Below are positions 36,863 to 49,400 of a DNA stretch of 64,000 nucleotides, in pieces. Numbering within the stretch: position 1 is the first letter of the stretch; each line of letters starts with the position of its first letter. A program made the translations under genes and the position numbers. The DNA comes from Enoplolaimus lenunculus. Lineage: Eukaryota; Nematoda; Enoplea; Enoplida; Thoracostomopsidae. The notes below the pieces were generated by a model. That model worked only from the letters and a program-made list of their open reading frames with translations. It ran no database searches and was not told where the DNA came from. Where the stretch lies: NCBI GenBank assembly GCA_030248215.1, contig JASANG010003745.1, positions 19,799 through 83,798 of the forward strand. The letters run 5' to 3'.

Positions 36863-37295
36863 CGTGAAATAGTTTCTAGCCCCCATAAGAACCATTTTAT
36901 GCTGGGCGTTTATAATACAGCTCAAAATTGACGTACCAATTTGATTTAAAATGGAGGTCAGGTCGATATTGAGTTTATTGTTTACAAAATTAACCTGCAA
37001 CTTTTTTCTTTAATTTGGCCAATGTGAATTAATAGTAAAGATCATATAAACAAACTGCCTTCTTTTATAAAGTATAACACCCCTGTTCACTGTAGCAAGT
37101 ATTTTAGAACCTATGCGACGTTTTGCAGATATGAATTTTTGCTGTCTATAATATACGTTTAAAATTTGCTAGCAAGTTGTAACTGGGTGTGTAAAACCGG
37201 AGACGGAGGTCAACGCATTTTCCCTGGCCCATAACCGGAGCCGGAGATGAACTTGTTGATTTTAACAACAATCTTTTGAATGCTAAGAACGCTGT

Positions 37296-37478
37296 GGCCA
37301 ATGTATAGAATACGGCCGTAACAGTGGTATAAAATCATATTCGTAACCCTAAGTCAAAGCGTAAATAATGAGCTTGCACCTAAGCCTATGCCTAAGCTTA
37401 AGTCTAGGCAAAAAATTCGTCTAAAGCTTAAGCATTATTGCAATCTGCACAAAAACGTTCCGTCCCTAATCTTTACAC
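37296..37478. mobile_element. Family A MITE, diverged
   Basis: GGCCAATGTATAGAATACGG and CCGTAACAGTGGTATAAAA at left; GTCTAAAGCTTAAGC and GTTCCGTCCCTAATCTTTAC at right. It abuts the next family F element. Confidence 0.75.
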
Positions 37479-37697
37479 ACTGCAAAAAATGATGAGTCAA
37501 ATTGACTCTCTCCGAAATAGGCTTTTCCTGACTACACAAATCGAGTCGAAATTCGACTCCACCAGAGTCAAATTCGATCCAATGGGTCGTTCAGCGGGTC
37601 GAGTTTGACTCTGCCGGAGTCGAATTTGACTCAATTTGTGTAGTCCCGAAAAGCTTATTTCGGAGAGACTCAAGTTGACTCAACATTTTGTGCAGTG
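37478..37697. mobile_element. Family F palindromic MITE, best copy
   Basis: CACTGCAAAAAATGATGAGT at left, CTCAACATTTTGTGCAGTG at right. The two 100-base halves are largely complementary (GACTCTCTCCGAAATAGGCT against AGCTTATTTCGGAGAGACTC), so a long hairpin is possible. Confidence 0.85.
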
Positions 37698-38507
37698 CAT
37701 GAGCCAAAGTTTTGAAGCTTCCTAAATGAGAAAGCTTAACATAAAGGCTTTCAAAACTATAGTCACGAGGAAACTCATTAAACAGAATGCACCACTTTTA
37801 TCCAAAATACGACACGTTTTACTCGAAAGAACACAGATGTTTTAACGGAACCGGAATTGAGTAAAATACAAGAGCTGCCATATTGGAATCAGAATACCGG
37901 TTGCACCCTGACATATGATATATATTTATATATTGAAGTTATAAGTTATTTTTTCAATTTTATGCACTACATGGACTTTAGGTTACCATGTCAGTAGACT
38001 TGAAACCTTCGTATTAATGCTTGATACAATAGATGAAGAAATTGAGAACAACTTTTGACCATAGAAAATAATAAAAAAATCATCGAAAAGTTGTTCAAAA
38101 AATTAATTTTGGAAAACGAAAATAAAATGGTATTGTTTTCATATCAAAATCAATAATTTTTCAAACGGTTTTTATGTTCTATAATTGTTCTCAAGACAAA
38201 ACACTTTATCAGGCACGAACATCAAACTCTTAATGATACCTTTTTAGTCGATCAGTAAAGTTTAATTCGACTCTCAATTGAGTTTAAGTTGTATTTCAAT
38301 TTTTAGCTTGGAATTAGATTTATTACACGAAAACTATTCGTGCGAGAGAACGTTTACGGAAATAATTTCAACTTGTAGCCGTAGTTGCACCATGTGCAAC
38401 TTTCCTAAAATGCCGGGGGTCACACACGTTTAGACAAAGTGTGTACATTGTCAAAGAAGGCAATCGTTTACTCACTCTTTAAGCTTAGGGTAGACTATAA
38501 GTAAATT

Positions 38508-38668
38508 GGTCCATGTATAGAACAGGGCCGGAACAGTAGTATATGCCTATTCCGAAGCCCTACGCCTAAGCCCAAACCTAAACCTAAGCAAAAAATTTAG
38601 CCTAAAGCTTAAACTGATTCCATTATAGGGCTCCGGAAAACGATCCTGCCCTGTTCTGTACATGGGCC
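38508..38668. mobile_element. Family A TTAGGC MITE with perfect 8-bp duplication
   Basis: Ends GGTCCATGTATAGAACAGGG and CCCTGTTCTGTACATGGGCC, flanked by AGTAAATT on both sides (38500-38507, 38669-38676). 161 bp; clean ends define the family. Confidence 0.92.
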
Positions 38669-38676
38669 AGTAAATT

Positions 38677-39621
38677 TATACGTACTAATTCTGTTGTAGA
38701 ACGATCAGTTATATATTGTCAGACAGTGTTAATTGGTGCTGGAACAGTGCATAAAGTACGATGTGGGGCGTTCCAGCTTTAATATATTGATTAACTTTTT
38801 GTACTGGAGGTACGATGGTAAAACATCTTACATTAAAACATTTCCTAGTTTTAAAATTTATCGCTGAAATGAGACAAAATTTAGAGTAGGCGTTTATCTG
38901 GAAAGGCTTTATGTTAAAATTCTCATTCCTTCAAGATTTACAGTTCTGAAATCGATGCTTTAAATCTGGCGAAGTTCTCTGTTACCAGCCGCCTAAATGG
39001 AAAAATATTTACCGTTTAAATTACCCTCCTCCGTATTAAAAATTAATCAGATCAGATTATTTCTATCCAAAATACTGCTAATAAAAATGACCACCCACCG
39101 TGTGTCAACGTCGCTATAGTAGCATCAAGTATAGATTAGATTAAGCTATTTTCGAAAACGCAAAGGTTGAAATTTTTAAAACTCATTTTAAACTTTGGTT
39201 CACTTGAATAATTATATTAATAATTTGGGTCATTTAGGAATATTAGATTGCTTCCAACTGCGTGTTGGGTGAATTTAATTAACAGCTTTATTTGCTTGGT
39301 TTGACGTACATAAATTTTTAAAAAAAACAACGGAAGCCAGTTGCGTTGGGGTGCAGTATATATAATAGTCGAAGAAACCTTGCAAGCGAAGCGAAACAGA
39401 ACTGGAACGCAATTTTCGTACTAAATCAAAGTTTTGTTTGTGCTGGCATTGTCGCAGTGAATTCATTTTTTGGGCCGTTGTAGATATATCCATCAGTTTT
39501 AATCGGAGGTGAAACATACCGGAGTCAGTGTTGAAAATCGAGGCTACGCTTTAGTTGAATTCTGATTCGTATGCAATGTCGGCTAAACAGATGACAAATA
39601 TCGTTTAGATTTCTTGTATAA
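38677..39621. other. Intergenic, nothing recognised
   Basis: AT-rich; no repeat family or coding signal. Confidence 0.55.
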
Positions 39622-39893
39622 AGCCCTATTCACACGTGCAAATTTATGCTGTGAGAATTTGCACAACCTGCACTTAAATGTTTTGTCCAAAATTTCCGTA
39701 CAAAAAGCTTGCAGCTGCAAATAATTCAATAAAAATCATAGCAACGAATTTAGTTCACATGTGTGAATAACCATGCAAGTTCACTGAATTTATTGCAGTC
39801 GATTTCTCAATGGCTGATCAAAAAATACAAGTTCTGCGTACAATTTGCAGCTGCAAGTTCGCGCAGCAAAAACTTTCACGTGTGAATAGGGCT
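39622..39893. mobile_element. Family K MITE with TAA duplication
   Basis: Ends AGCCCTATTCACACGTGCAA and TTTCACGTGTGAATAGGGCT, flanked by TAA on both sides. 272 bp. A 3-bp TAA duplication is typical of PIF/Harbinger elements. Confidence 0.82.
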
Positions 39894-41155
39894 TAATTGA
39901 GCAAAATATTTATTTTTACAGGCTTTTAAATTTACCTTATCGTCACGTAATAGTGAAATATATTTGGCGATTGTAGCGTTTGATCTAAAAAACGTTTCCG
40001 CAAAGATACACCTTCTGAAATATAATTCGACCTGCTCCTCGGTTACTAGTAGTATCATTGTCGGCAGCGCAACGTCTTTTCCTTTGATCGAAAAACAACT
40101 GCTTATTTGATGTTTATTTGAAAATTTTAAAACAATTTCCTAAAGCACAGTTGATAAGCTACAAAACAGTAAACAAGCTGACTCTTGGGCCAAACGTCGG
40201 TAGAAGTATATACAACCCTTTGATTGTTTCTACAACTCATTTATGTGTTTTTCTGATTCACATTTCGCTTAATTTCGACTGTTCGACAACAAGTATCGCA
40301 TAAAACGATTGGCTCTTTTACAATATTCCTCCAGCCGGCGTTTGCACAAAAATGGTCTGATTTCAGCAGTAATCTTGCACATTTGAGTTTTTTCATAATC
40401 TTCCCTGATTATTTCATGCCTAAATTTGAATTTTTGACAAATTCCATTTTTAACCGTCTTTGGGACCCGAAAATTTTTTTGTCTAAAATTTAAACAAATT
40501 GTTAATATATCATTGGACGAAGGTCACATAGCTGAGTCGTATAGTCAACTAACTGATTTGGCGTGTCATCCCAAATTGTTGCCAGCGTGCCATGTCAGTT
40601 ATTTGATCATAGACCAATCGTCTGGTTCCAAACCCGTGAACACCATTTGACTCAGTTGTGCAAGTCGTGTCAAAAGAAATGTAATTAGTCGAACGAATCT
40701 CCCATGTCCCCCCATTAGATTCTGCATCGGTTTAATACAAACTTGACAAAATGTCTTTATTTGTGAATCACAATTGTATCCCACAAAAAATTGTTCAGCC
40801 CAGGATGATTTTCGTTTCTCAATCGCCGAGAAAATTTTCAAGCCGCTGGAAGGTGATCGACCCTCCCATGTACCCTATTAGATTCTAGATTTTTCAACAA
40901 ACTTGGCAGAAACCGTTTGTTTTTGAACCACAGTTTCGCTGTTTGATTTACCTAAAATGTTTTATAAGCAAGAAACTGTACCAAATATATGCGTTTGTTA
41001 CTAAACTATTAATGATTAATTTCAAGGTTTTTGGTTGGTTCAGAAAGATAACAAATTCCGTAGAGACAGCGGGTGTTCACGAGATTTCATGTAGATTTTA
41101 AACTTGAAGCAAGCATTTCTATAGTCTTTAATTCTGCAAACAGCGCAAATATATA

Positions 41156-41156
<1 letters not shown>
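39894..41156. other. Intergenic, nothing recognised
   Basis: No family or gene seen. Confidence 0.55.

Positions 41157-41238
<82 letters not shown>
41157..41238. repeat. (AT)n microsatellite
   Basis: About 80 bases of pure AT dinucleotide. Frames reading alternating Ile-Tyr on both strands are artefacts. Confidence 0.98.
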
Positions 41239-41240
<2 letters not shown>

Positions 41241-41310
41241 ACGGTAGTCAGAATAAAAATAAATAAAAAACAGCATAGTCAATAAACAAAATAGCCGTAG
41301 TGGATGTGAG

Positions 41311-41459
41311 GTAAGGTTAACCATTAGTTGAAAATTTTTGCTGTAACAATTTTGGCCTCCAGATCTTAGAATTGCACCAAATCAGGAAACTACAAACCTA
41401 AATTGAATATGCAGAACAATATGTATATTTTTAGATTTTCAACTAATGGTTAACCTTAC
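41311..41459. mobile_element. 149-bp MITE with near-perfect inverted ends
   Basis: GTAAGGTTAACCATTAGTTG at left and CAACTAATGGTTAACCTTAC at right are exact inverted copies. The interior is unique. The family is unassigned. Confidence 0.85.
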
Positions 41460-41550
41460 TCCATATTCACTATGCAGTTTGTTTATTGACAATGTTGTTT
41501 TTATTAATATATAAGCAAGGTAAATCACATGCTTTTATATGCTTGTCAGG

Positions 41551-41752
41551 CAGGATAGCACGACAATTTGTGGTCCGACAACTCGTCGCCCGACAACCAG
41601 TAATCCGAATATTGATCGATTTGACAATCTGTGGTCTATCATTATGGTTTGGCTTAGGCTTATGCTTAGGACCACGTTTAGGATTATGCTTAGATTTATT
41701 CATACGGTTTACGACACTGTTGGGTGACAAGTGGTCGTGTGACGAATTGTCG
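41551..41752. repeat. Family D element, best copy
   Basis: ATAGCACGACAATTTGTGG, CGACAACTCGTCGCCCGACA and CCAGTAATCCGAATATTGAT at left; GGGTGACAAGTGGTCGTGTG and ACGAATTGTCGTAG at right; TTAGGC-like hexamers between. Confidence 0.7.
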
Positions 41753-41764
41753 TAGATTAGTTCC

Positions 41765-42066
41765 GTTGTGACAACTATCCGTGAAATTAAACTTTTATTG
41801 GTCTTGAATCAAAAGCTGGAGCGATAATGCAAAGTTATACTTTCAAAACTTAAGTATGCATTAAAGTTTCGAACTCAACTTTATTTGGTCCTACAGTCAT
41901 TTTTTATGCGCTCCAATTAGGGTTAATTGACATTGATGGACTCTAATTAGGGTTTAGGGACTCTATTCGCTTACGGACTCTATTTAGGGATACGGATCCC
42001 TATTGATTGGGACTCAAAATGGGGACCCCGTTCTTATTATCCCTCTCGTATTCGGGTATTACAGTA
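41765..42066. mobile_element. Family C element, partial
   Basis: TTCGAACTCAACTTTATTTG, GGGTTTAGGGACTCTATTCG, ending CTCGTATTCGGGTATTACAGTA. Confidence 0.75.
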
Positions 42067-42676
42067 TGTGTTGCATTCCAGCTTTAATAATATAAATTTG
42101 AAAGAAGGAAAAGAAATAAATGATTGTAGGAGCTTAAATGGTTGGACGAACGTCCCTTTTATTTCTAATTATTATTTAATTTTCAGTTTGTCAACATTTT
42201 TAACGATAAATAAGACTTCACAATAACTTTTCTAGCTGCCAACAGAATAAATAAATGTTCCTGACACATCATACATTTATATCAAGTTTTATATGGCTGT
42301 GTTGTAGTTATTTAGGTTAAAATTGTTTCAAAATGTTTGTTTAATATCTGGTATCGTGTTTGTGTCTGTTTCTACGTTGCACCAAATAGTGTCACTTACA
42401 GTTGTGCACGATTAGCTAGCAAAGTAGCCTGTTTTTAGGCTTTCAACAAAGCAGTAAACGGGCATATTCAGCGAGTTTAACGATACATTGATGCATCCAC
42501 TTGGCTGACGTTGTCCGACTCGAAGTATTTTTCAATTTTATATTTCATAATTTTTTCTTGATACGAAGAGGGGACCACGACGCCCAATAAAGCCCCCCCT
42601 GGACCTATCCATAGTTAAATTAGAACGTGATTGGTTCTGACACGAAAAGGCTTAAATCGAGTTTTAGCGAAAGCTT

Positions 42677-42833
42677 AGGGTTGCGCTATACTTATCGACC
42701 GGAGCCGCAAATCAAAATCTTTTTTGTTTATAAACTGGTCTGCGCTGGCGTACCGCGAATTAAATGGATGCTGCACGGCGCTAAACGACCTGGGCAGACA
42801 TGATGTCAAAAACAATGCGCTATATTAAACGCT
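42677..42833. mobile_element. Family G element, diverged
   Basis: TAGGGTTGCGCTATACTTAT at left, with a decayed AATGCGCTATATTAAACG at right. Confidence 0.5.
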
Positions 42834-42912
42834 TCAGAAATAGAATCCTTTCAAACGCTTTTTTGTATGAGAATTTGTAAAATAAATAAATACCTTTTAG
42901 TGTTTGTCAAAA

Positions 42913-43127
42913 CGCTTTTCCAACAAGACTCATTTTTTTGCTTAGGCTTAGGATTTGACTTAGCCTTAGGCTTAGGAATCTGCTTATACTACTGTTTCGC
43001 CATTCAGACAAGCATATTCCTAAGCCTAAGTCAAAACCTAAGCCTAAGCAAAAATTAGTCTGAAGCTAAACTTTACTCTACTCCAGCGTCACGGAATAAC
43101 GTTCCGTCCTCGTTCTATACATTGGCC
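42913..43127. mobile_element. Family A-derived palindrome upstream of the cyclase
   Basis: TTTTTTGCTTAGGCTTAGG faces CCTAAGCCTAAGCAAAAATT with AATCTGCTTATACTACTG and CAAGCATATTCCTAAGCC between, i.e. two family A halves in opposite orientation. The right end is CCTCGTTCTATACATTGGCC. Confidence 0.65.
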
Positions 43128-43281
43128 AATTGCTTCAATGATTCAGTTGAGTCTTCTACATTTTTCTGGAATGTTTTCAATTTTGCTATATTAAAGTAGC
43201 CAAAAAATGACTCTTATTAATAAGTTAAAATTATAAAAATTTACTCAAAAGTTTTAAAGCCGTTTAATTTTATTTAAAAAA
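43128..43281 (+). promoter_or_regulatory. Region just upstream of the cyclase start codon
   Basis: AT-rich DNA between a family A-like repeat and the first ATG. No TATA box, initiator or trans-splice acceptor could be identified with confidence. TTTAATTTTATTTAAAAAA immediately precedes the ATG. Listed so the promoter side is described, not as a proven promoter. Confidence 0.25.
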
Positions 43282-43425
43282 ATGTTCGATAAAGCGACGG
43301 TTGGTTGTCAACCTGATCGGCGGTGCTCGCGTGCACCAAAACAGCTCATATTAACCAATTACGGCGCTTGTAATGAGCAAGCAACCAGTCAAATTATTGA
43401 TTTCAACGAAGGACCAATTAAATTT
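43282..43425 (+). CDS. Adenylyl cyclase exon 1 (residues 1-48, N-terminus)
   Basis: Begins [14 protein letters not shown] and ends FNEGPIKF at donor TTT|GTAAGT, phase 0. This is the first Met after an in-frame TAA about 30 bases upstream, so it is the natural start unless a further 5' exon is spliced in. The segment is hydrophilic, cysteine-containing and cytosolic by topology; N-termini of this family are poorly conserved. The start is less certain than the later exons. Confidence 0.72.
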
Positions 43426-46400
43426 GTAAGTTTGAAATTGAAAATTTTCCCCATTTTAAATCGTCAAATGGGTTCGAAGTGAGCTACAATAGAATATTAG
43501 CCATGCTGTCAATTGTAGTCAAGCAGAACATTTTTTATTTGAAAATTTATTAATTTTTTGATACTCACTTTAATAGGAGGTCAGAGTTCAAGGTTCTTGT
43601 ACACTTGTTCAGCAGTATAACCTTCTGAAAAGGCTTACGTATTCCTAAGACTACGCGGTTGTCTAAGCCATTGTGTAAGCCTAAGTCTAAATCTTAAATG
43701 TGGAAAAGCATACTTAGGCTTGGTGCAAAATTGCCCCAAAATTATTCCGTGCCCGCACCCAAACGTAATTTTCTGCGGACGCCTTTGCTATCCTACATGG
43801 CGTATTCAGCGGTGTATATCGACATTTTCGGCTGTGTGAGGTCAATTTTTCTTCTGGGTCCTCAAAATGGCTAAAGTTTAAAATTAGGATCTTCTCGGCT
43901 GGTGCGAGCTTATTACTTAAAATACTAATTTTAATATTTTTAGCCACCAAGACGACTTGAAGATATCCTCGAGCGGCATTGGGCCAAACAACGCATAAAA
44001 CGGGTACAACCAGCGTGTTTGTTGATCCTGTGTGTATCAACGGTCGCATTACTGGTTCAATTGATGCAATTTGAAGAAAATAAGGTAAACACTCGTTCAG
44101 GTTTTGGTAAAATTTTTATTGTAACCTGTTTCAGTACTGGAACGCTAGAAACGTTCGAATCAAACTGCAGTTCAGGAGCACATTTTATTAATCATGTTAA
44201 AGTAATAAAGTTTTGGCGTTGTTTGATATTTCATTTAAAAATATTGACGGATGATGACGTGAGTTCGACCTCGGCCCAACAACTTTAGCGCAGCAATGCT
44301 TGAGTTGAACAACCGATTTCGGCGACCAATGAAATTCGAATCGTACTCAACGATAAGCTTGAAAGCTTTCAACCTGACCAAAAATGAATACATCTGACAA
44401 TAGATGCTATACACATTTGAGAATACCGCCATAGATACTTGGTTGTATTGGTTGTTTCAGGATAACCTCGGGTTGCCCATTGTTACTGGTACTGTAACGT
44501 TATGGTTTGCAATTGCTTTTGCAGTCGCGTTGGTTGCAACTGAACGCGTTATTTGCGGAGTTGCAATTGCGTCTGCGATAATGTTAGCTGTCGCACATTG
44601 GGTAGCAATCGCTTTACAACAAACGGTATGTTGAAGTACATTGTTCGACTGAATCTCTTTCACGCATGGAGCATACAATGAGCAATTAATTGTAAACTGC
44701 ACACGTTCACGTTCAGTAAATATTTCGGCTCGTACGGCCGTTTCGGTTTCTGATGGGTCTGTCTGTGAAAGAGTAGCCTTAGATTCTGGACTATATATTT
44801 TTGTTTAGGCTTAGGTTTAGCAATATGCTTAATTTACGGTTACGTCTCCAAATTGGTCAATATTTCTACGCGTAGTGTTTATGCGTATGTCCGGCATAAA
44901 ATCTCCACAAAATCTGAGAGCCTCCTTGGGTTCGAGCGTAAAGCATCTGTAGCATTGTGGTGATGGCTAATCGCCTTCAAGCCGAGATCTTAGTGGCTAG
45001 AATTTTAGCTTGAATTTAACCAATTGAAATGAAATAGAAAATGTATATATTTAACAACGCGTTAATTAAATACTATAAAGTTTGCTTGTCGAAGTTGAAA
45101 TTTTCTACACATTTTGCCTATAATTCAATGTGAACAAAAATATTTCTTTGCCAAAAAATTTTTTTGCCACATTTGTACCGGATTCTAAGTATACCGGAGC
45201 TGAAATTTTGATTGGTGTGTTTGTGTTTACAATTTTGGCCTTTTTAATCAGAGGTTGTCCATTTGGTTTCAGGGTCATTTTGCCACAGGCCAAAATTTAG
45301 CAACATTTGTCAACATTTTGCTGGTAATTTACATATTTTTGATGGCGTCGTGGTTTCATGCAATTGCAGCTGGAATGCTCAGTTGCGTTCATGTCCTTGT
45401 CGCTACTGGGTTTACGTATCAAACACCGCTTTACATAGAACACGTAAGACGTGTGGGCCCAAGTAAAGATCAGGGGCGGAACGTTTTTCTGTGGGACTAG
45501 AATAGAATAATCTTATGCTTTAGACTAATTTTTTTTTGCTTGGCTGAGGTTTCGGCTTCGGCTGAGGCTTACGAATAAACTTATTCTTATGCTTAGACTT
45601 AGGCTTAGGCTTAGGAATATGCTTATAATACTATACCGGCCCTGTTCTTTACATTGGCCGACGTGAGTACGGCAAAGCTTCAGCATTGACTCAGTTTAGC
45701 TTGTGAATTTGAACTATATTCATATGTAAATTAATTATTGCTTTAAAACAGATGGTACGTTAGGAGTTCGACTAGAAACGTATTGGTGGCATTGTGACAG
45801 ATGTTCAGGCCCGTAGCGTCACCTTGATAACGGGGCTAAACGTTTTTCAGGAAGGGCATTTAAGGGGTGACTAAAAAGCGAGGCTGAAAATTTTCTAGGG
45901 TGGGAGCAAAATTGTTTCAGGCACAAGCTAAGCTTCGTGGCTCACCTTTGGCTGCGTGTCCGCGGACAACACCAGATGACATTAAAAGTGTTAAAAAGTA
46001 TAGTGCCGTTTATGAGGTAGATTGGCCGCTGTCAAAAAGTTAAGAGGCTCTTGTAGTCAATCGTTTCTTGCTCTTTAAGTGAGTCTGAGTTTAAACTTAA
46101 CGGTTCAAGCTGTTCCACTGTAACCAGTATATCTTGACGCCAGCGTTGCTGCTGTGAAAACGGTTTCTATCGAGTTGTGAGCTGAAAGTAACATTATGTT
46201 TCGCCAACAAATGGGGCCAAAATTCGATCTATAGACCTAAGAAGGGTTATGGTTGCGTTGTACTTGTCGGTCGCCTTCCGGCGTCGTCTCTTTGTTTACA
46301 AATCGAGATGCTTCGCTGTGAGGCAATTACACGTACGTCGCAAACCGCGCGCTGTACAGTGATAGACGGTGACGGACGGCAACGGACGGCGATGAAACGG

Positions 46401-49400
46401 TACGGATGCGGCCGGATGCCATAGAACAGTATAGGGCCACCCTTTACTGTACTGTTTACATTATAGATATCTTCAACGTGTATTGTGTTATGCTGTGTCA
46501 ATGTAGTCTCTATATGGCACACGGTAAGAGAAAATTGGCACCGTCAGCAGCTTGTGATCAGGTTGCGAGCAGCTGTTGGTAAACGAACGATTGTTGAACA
46601 CGAAAAAGAACGACAGGTTTGTTGGACAACATACCATTTGTTCGGTAAGGAATCGTCCCTGATCCAAAGGTGTAAGTGGGAAAAGTATTTCTTTACCTGA
46701 CCCACACTTTACCCGCTGCTACACACGTTTAACAAACTTTATTTTTCTTCTGCGTTCAAGACAATTGTGTAATTTTACAGTGCAATGATAGTCGCTTAGT
46801 TTACGTTACAAAAAACCATAAGCTGGACAAATTTTACCGTTTAAATTCTTTGGAACTTGCAAATCTTTTGTGAAATTGTGGTTATATATAAGCGGTGTTC
46901 CGAATATATTGAAATGTACGTGACAAGTATTTCCGCGTGCATAGGCCTAATGCAGAGCATTGTATACAAATTTGCTAAAAACGTTGGTGTGAATGAGATG
47001 GTTGCCGTATAAGAAACTATGTCATAGATTATATCTTCACTAAAGCATTCATTCTAGAACCATAATCTTAGCAACCTGCTTTAATTGTGAGGAACACTAG
47101 CTATGTACTTTGAACCGCTGTTTCCCGTTTATATGAAAATTTTAAATGGGTAAAAATTAACAAAGGTTTACGCGCGCACCCGCGCGTATATCCGCGTCAA
47201 AACTTTCGTACCCGGCACGCGTTTATCAGCGTTTAGCCACGTTTACCATCACGTACCCGCGAGTAGCGTGCAACTCTGCCCCGGTCTAGGCCAATATCGC
47301 GGAATGTGATAGTTTCGGTTTCGATCTTGTCGTGTTGTTTACGCGGAGGCGTCGACTTGTTTCGGCAACGTATCGAATGTGCAAATTGCAGTAATTTGCA
47401 TATTTTGATACCTCGAATCGGTAAACCATCCGGATTAATATTAAGTTGGTAATTTTAGCGATCTCAAAGACGTATGGTTAATTTGAAAATTTTCCTTACT
47501 ATAAAACAAAAATTTATAGTTTAATAGATAGCTTTTTGGACTGCTGAGCGAAATATTATACGTTCGAAAGCTTTTATGTAAACCTATGCCTGAGCATAAG
47601 CGTTAGCCTTAAATGGCGGACAGCAAGAACAAGAGCCATGACAGTGACGTCTATTTGAATTTTAAGGAACAGCTACTTCTCAGTATTATTCCGCCATATC
47701 TCGCTGAAAAAGTCAAACTCCAACTTATGCAGCGCGCCAGCAAAACACAACAACTGCAACAGAAAAATGTTATCGAAGCACCAAAATTGTTTCACGATCT
47801 TCATGTACAGTTGCATCATAACGTCAGGTAAACAATTAAAATGCGTCTGATAGTTTTTGAATCGACGCCAAATTTGTCGCGCGTCATCTGGTCGCCTGAC
47901 AATGTCCTAAACCTAAGCCTTAAAGACCTATGTATAGAACAGGACCTGATCGTTTTCCTGAGGCGGCTATAATAGAGTCAGTTTAACCCTTTCTCACATG
48001 AATATTTTCTATTTCTCCTTAGACCTACTTTTATGCTAAGATTCGAACTCCAGTGACTAGAGTGGGAGGCGTATACCATCACCACTCAGCTATAGGAGCT
48101 TGACGCTCGAGCCCGAGGGGGCTCTCACGTCTTGTGGTGATTTAGTACTATGTATACGTGTTGAAATTGTTAAACACGGTGCGATATATACTATTTAACG
48201 TATATACACTGCGCTGAGTTGCTTACAGGCAACTCAATGTGAGAAGGGGTTAAGCTTTAGACTAATTTTTTGCTTAGGCTTTCGCTTAGGCTTAGGCATA
48301 GGCTCATCCATACGCTTAGGCTTAGGCTTACGAATATGCTCATACTACTGTTCCGGCCCTGTTCTATACATGGGCCAGCTTAGGCACAATGACGGCCAAC
48401 AAATTGTCGGGTTGACAAAATTTAGGGTTACCAGTTGTCGGTTGACTAATTGTCCGGCGGCGAATGGTCGTGATACCGGTAGGAAATTAGTTAATAGTCG
48501 AGTTTCAAATTGGTCGCAAAATGGCCTGGTATTCAACGTGTCCGTTGCAACAGGGGCGCCATAGCGTCTCAACTTTCCAAAATAATTTGAGCCTCCTAGA
48601 AAAGTTTCACAAACTCACTTGTAAATACTTCGAAACTTCAATATGCCCAATCGCCTTAAATTTTTTGACCTTTCATAACATGTATTGTATGCACTTCCTG
48701 CAATGGCGTAGCCAACGGTCCGATTTCAGGGGTCCAACTTCACCCCTCTTGAAATTTTTGTTCAGGGTTTTTAGACACGGTTTCAGTTTGACCACAAGAA
48801 TCCTCACTAAAATTTTTTACAAAAAGTAACGTCCCTTTTCCAAAACCGGCTACGCTCATGTTTCCTCGTCTTTGCACCGTAAGCGCATAGCTGCCGGCCG
48901 CATCGTCTTCGACCGGCACCCTCAGATTGATTGGACAATATATTGTGCGGCGTTTACCATTTTCATTGCCTGCATACCCCGGTTAAAATACCAGGTTTGG
49001 GGGTGCAAGTAAATCATGAAATGTATGTTTTAGCATTTTATTCTCGGATATTGTCAACTTTACGCCGCTGACAACAACGCTAACGTCCGCTCAGCTGGTG
49101 GACACTTTGAATTCGTTGTATGCTCGATTTGACCAACTTGCACAGGTTAGTGTGTGGAGTAACGAAAAAAAATGGTTTGTTTGAAATTCGAACATAGTGA
49201 ATTATCAGCATATTGAAAATATTGCTTTTGAACTCAGGGGGGTAAAGAGTGAAGGTATATAGGGCACATAGCTTTATACCCGTAAAAGTAACCTCTTGCA
49301 GAAATTCGGCTCATGTTAATACTTTCAAGGCCGTCCCGGTTTCTGATGCGACTGTAATAGAGTAACCTTAGAATTTAGACTATAGTTTTTTTGCTGAATT

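Larger units (their letters stand above)
47925..48376. mobile_element. Family A MITE interrupted by a TTAA-type MITE (intron 6)
   Basis: Left part GACCTATGTATAGAACAGGA to AGTCAGTTTAA, right part TTAAGCTTTAGACTAATTTT through TTAGGC hexamers to GTTCTATACATGGGCC. Removing the insert restores the usual CAGTTTAAGCTTTAG of this family. Confidence 0.88.

Noticed and set aside
41040-41324. Frames with long Ile-Tyr runs on both strands
   Set aside because: They are translations of the (AT)n microsatellite.
1-43281. A second gene upstream of the cyclase
   Set aside because: I looked for exon-like conserved peptides on both strands and found none I could name; repeats and unrecognised sequence account for what I can see, though a poorly conserved or non-coding gene could be missed.
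47613-47666. Upstream ATG extension of exon 6
   Set aside because: The extension ([14 protein letters not shown]) would displace the conserved EKERQ-EQLLLS junction; the cyclase family alignment supports starting at 47667.
48036-48099. A functional tRNA-Gly gene on the minus strand
   Set aside because: The acceptor and T stems do not pair properly; it reads as a pseudo-tRNA inside a MITE.
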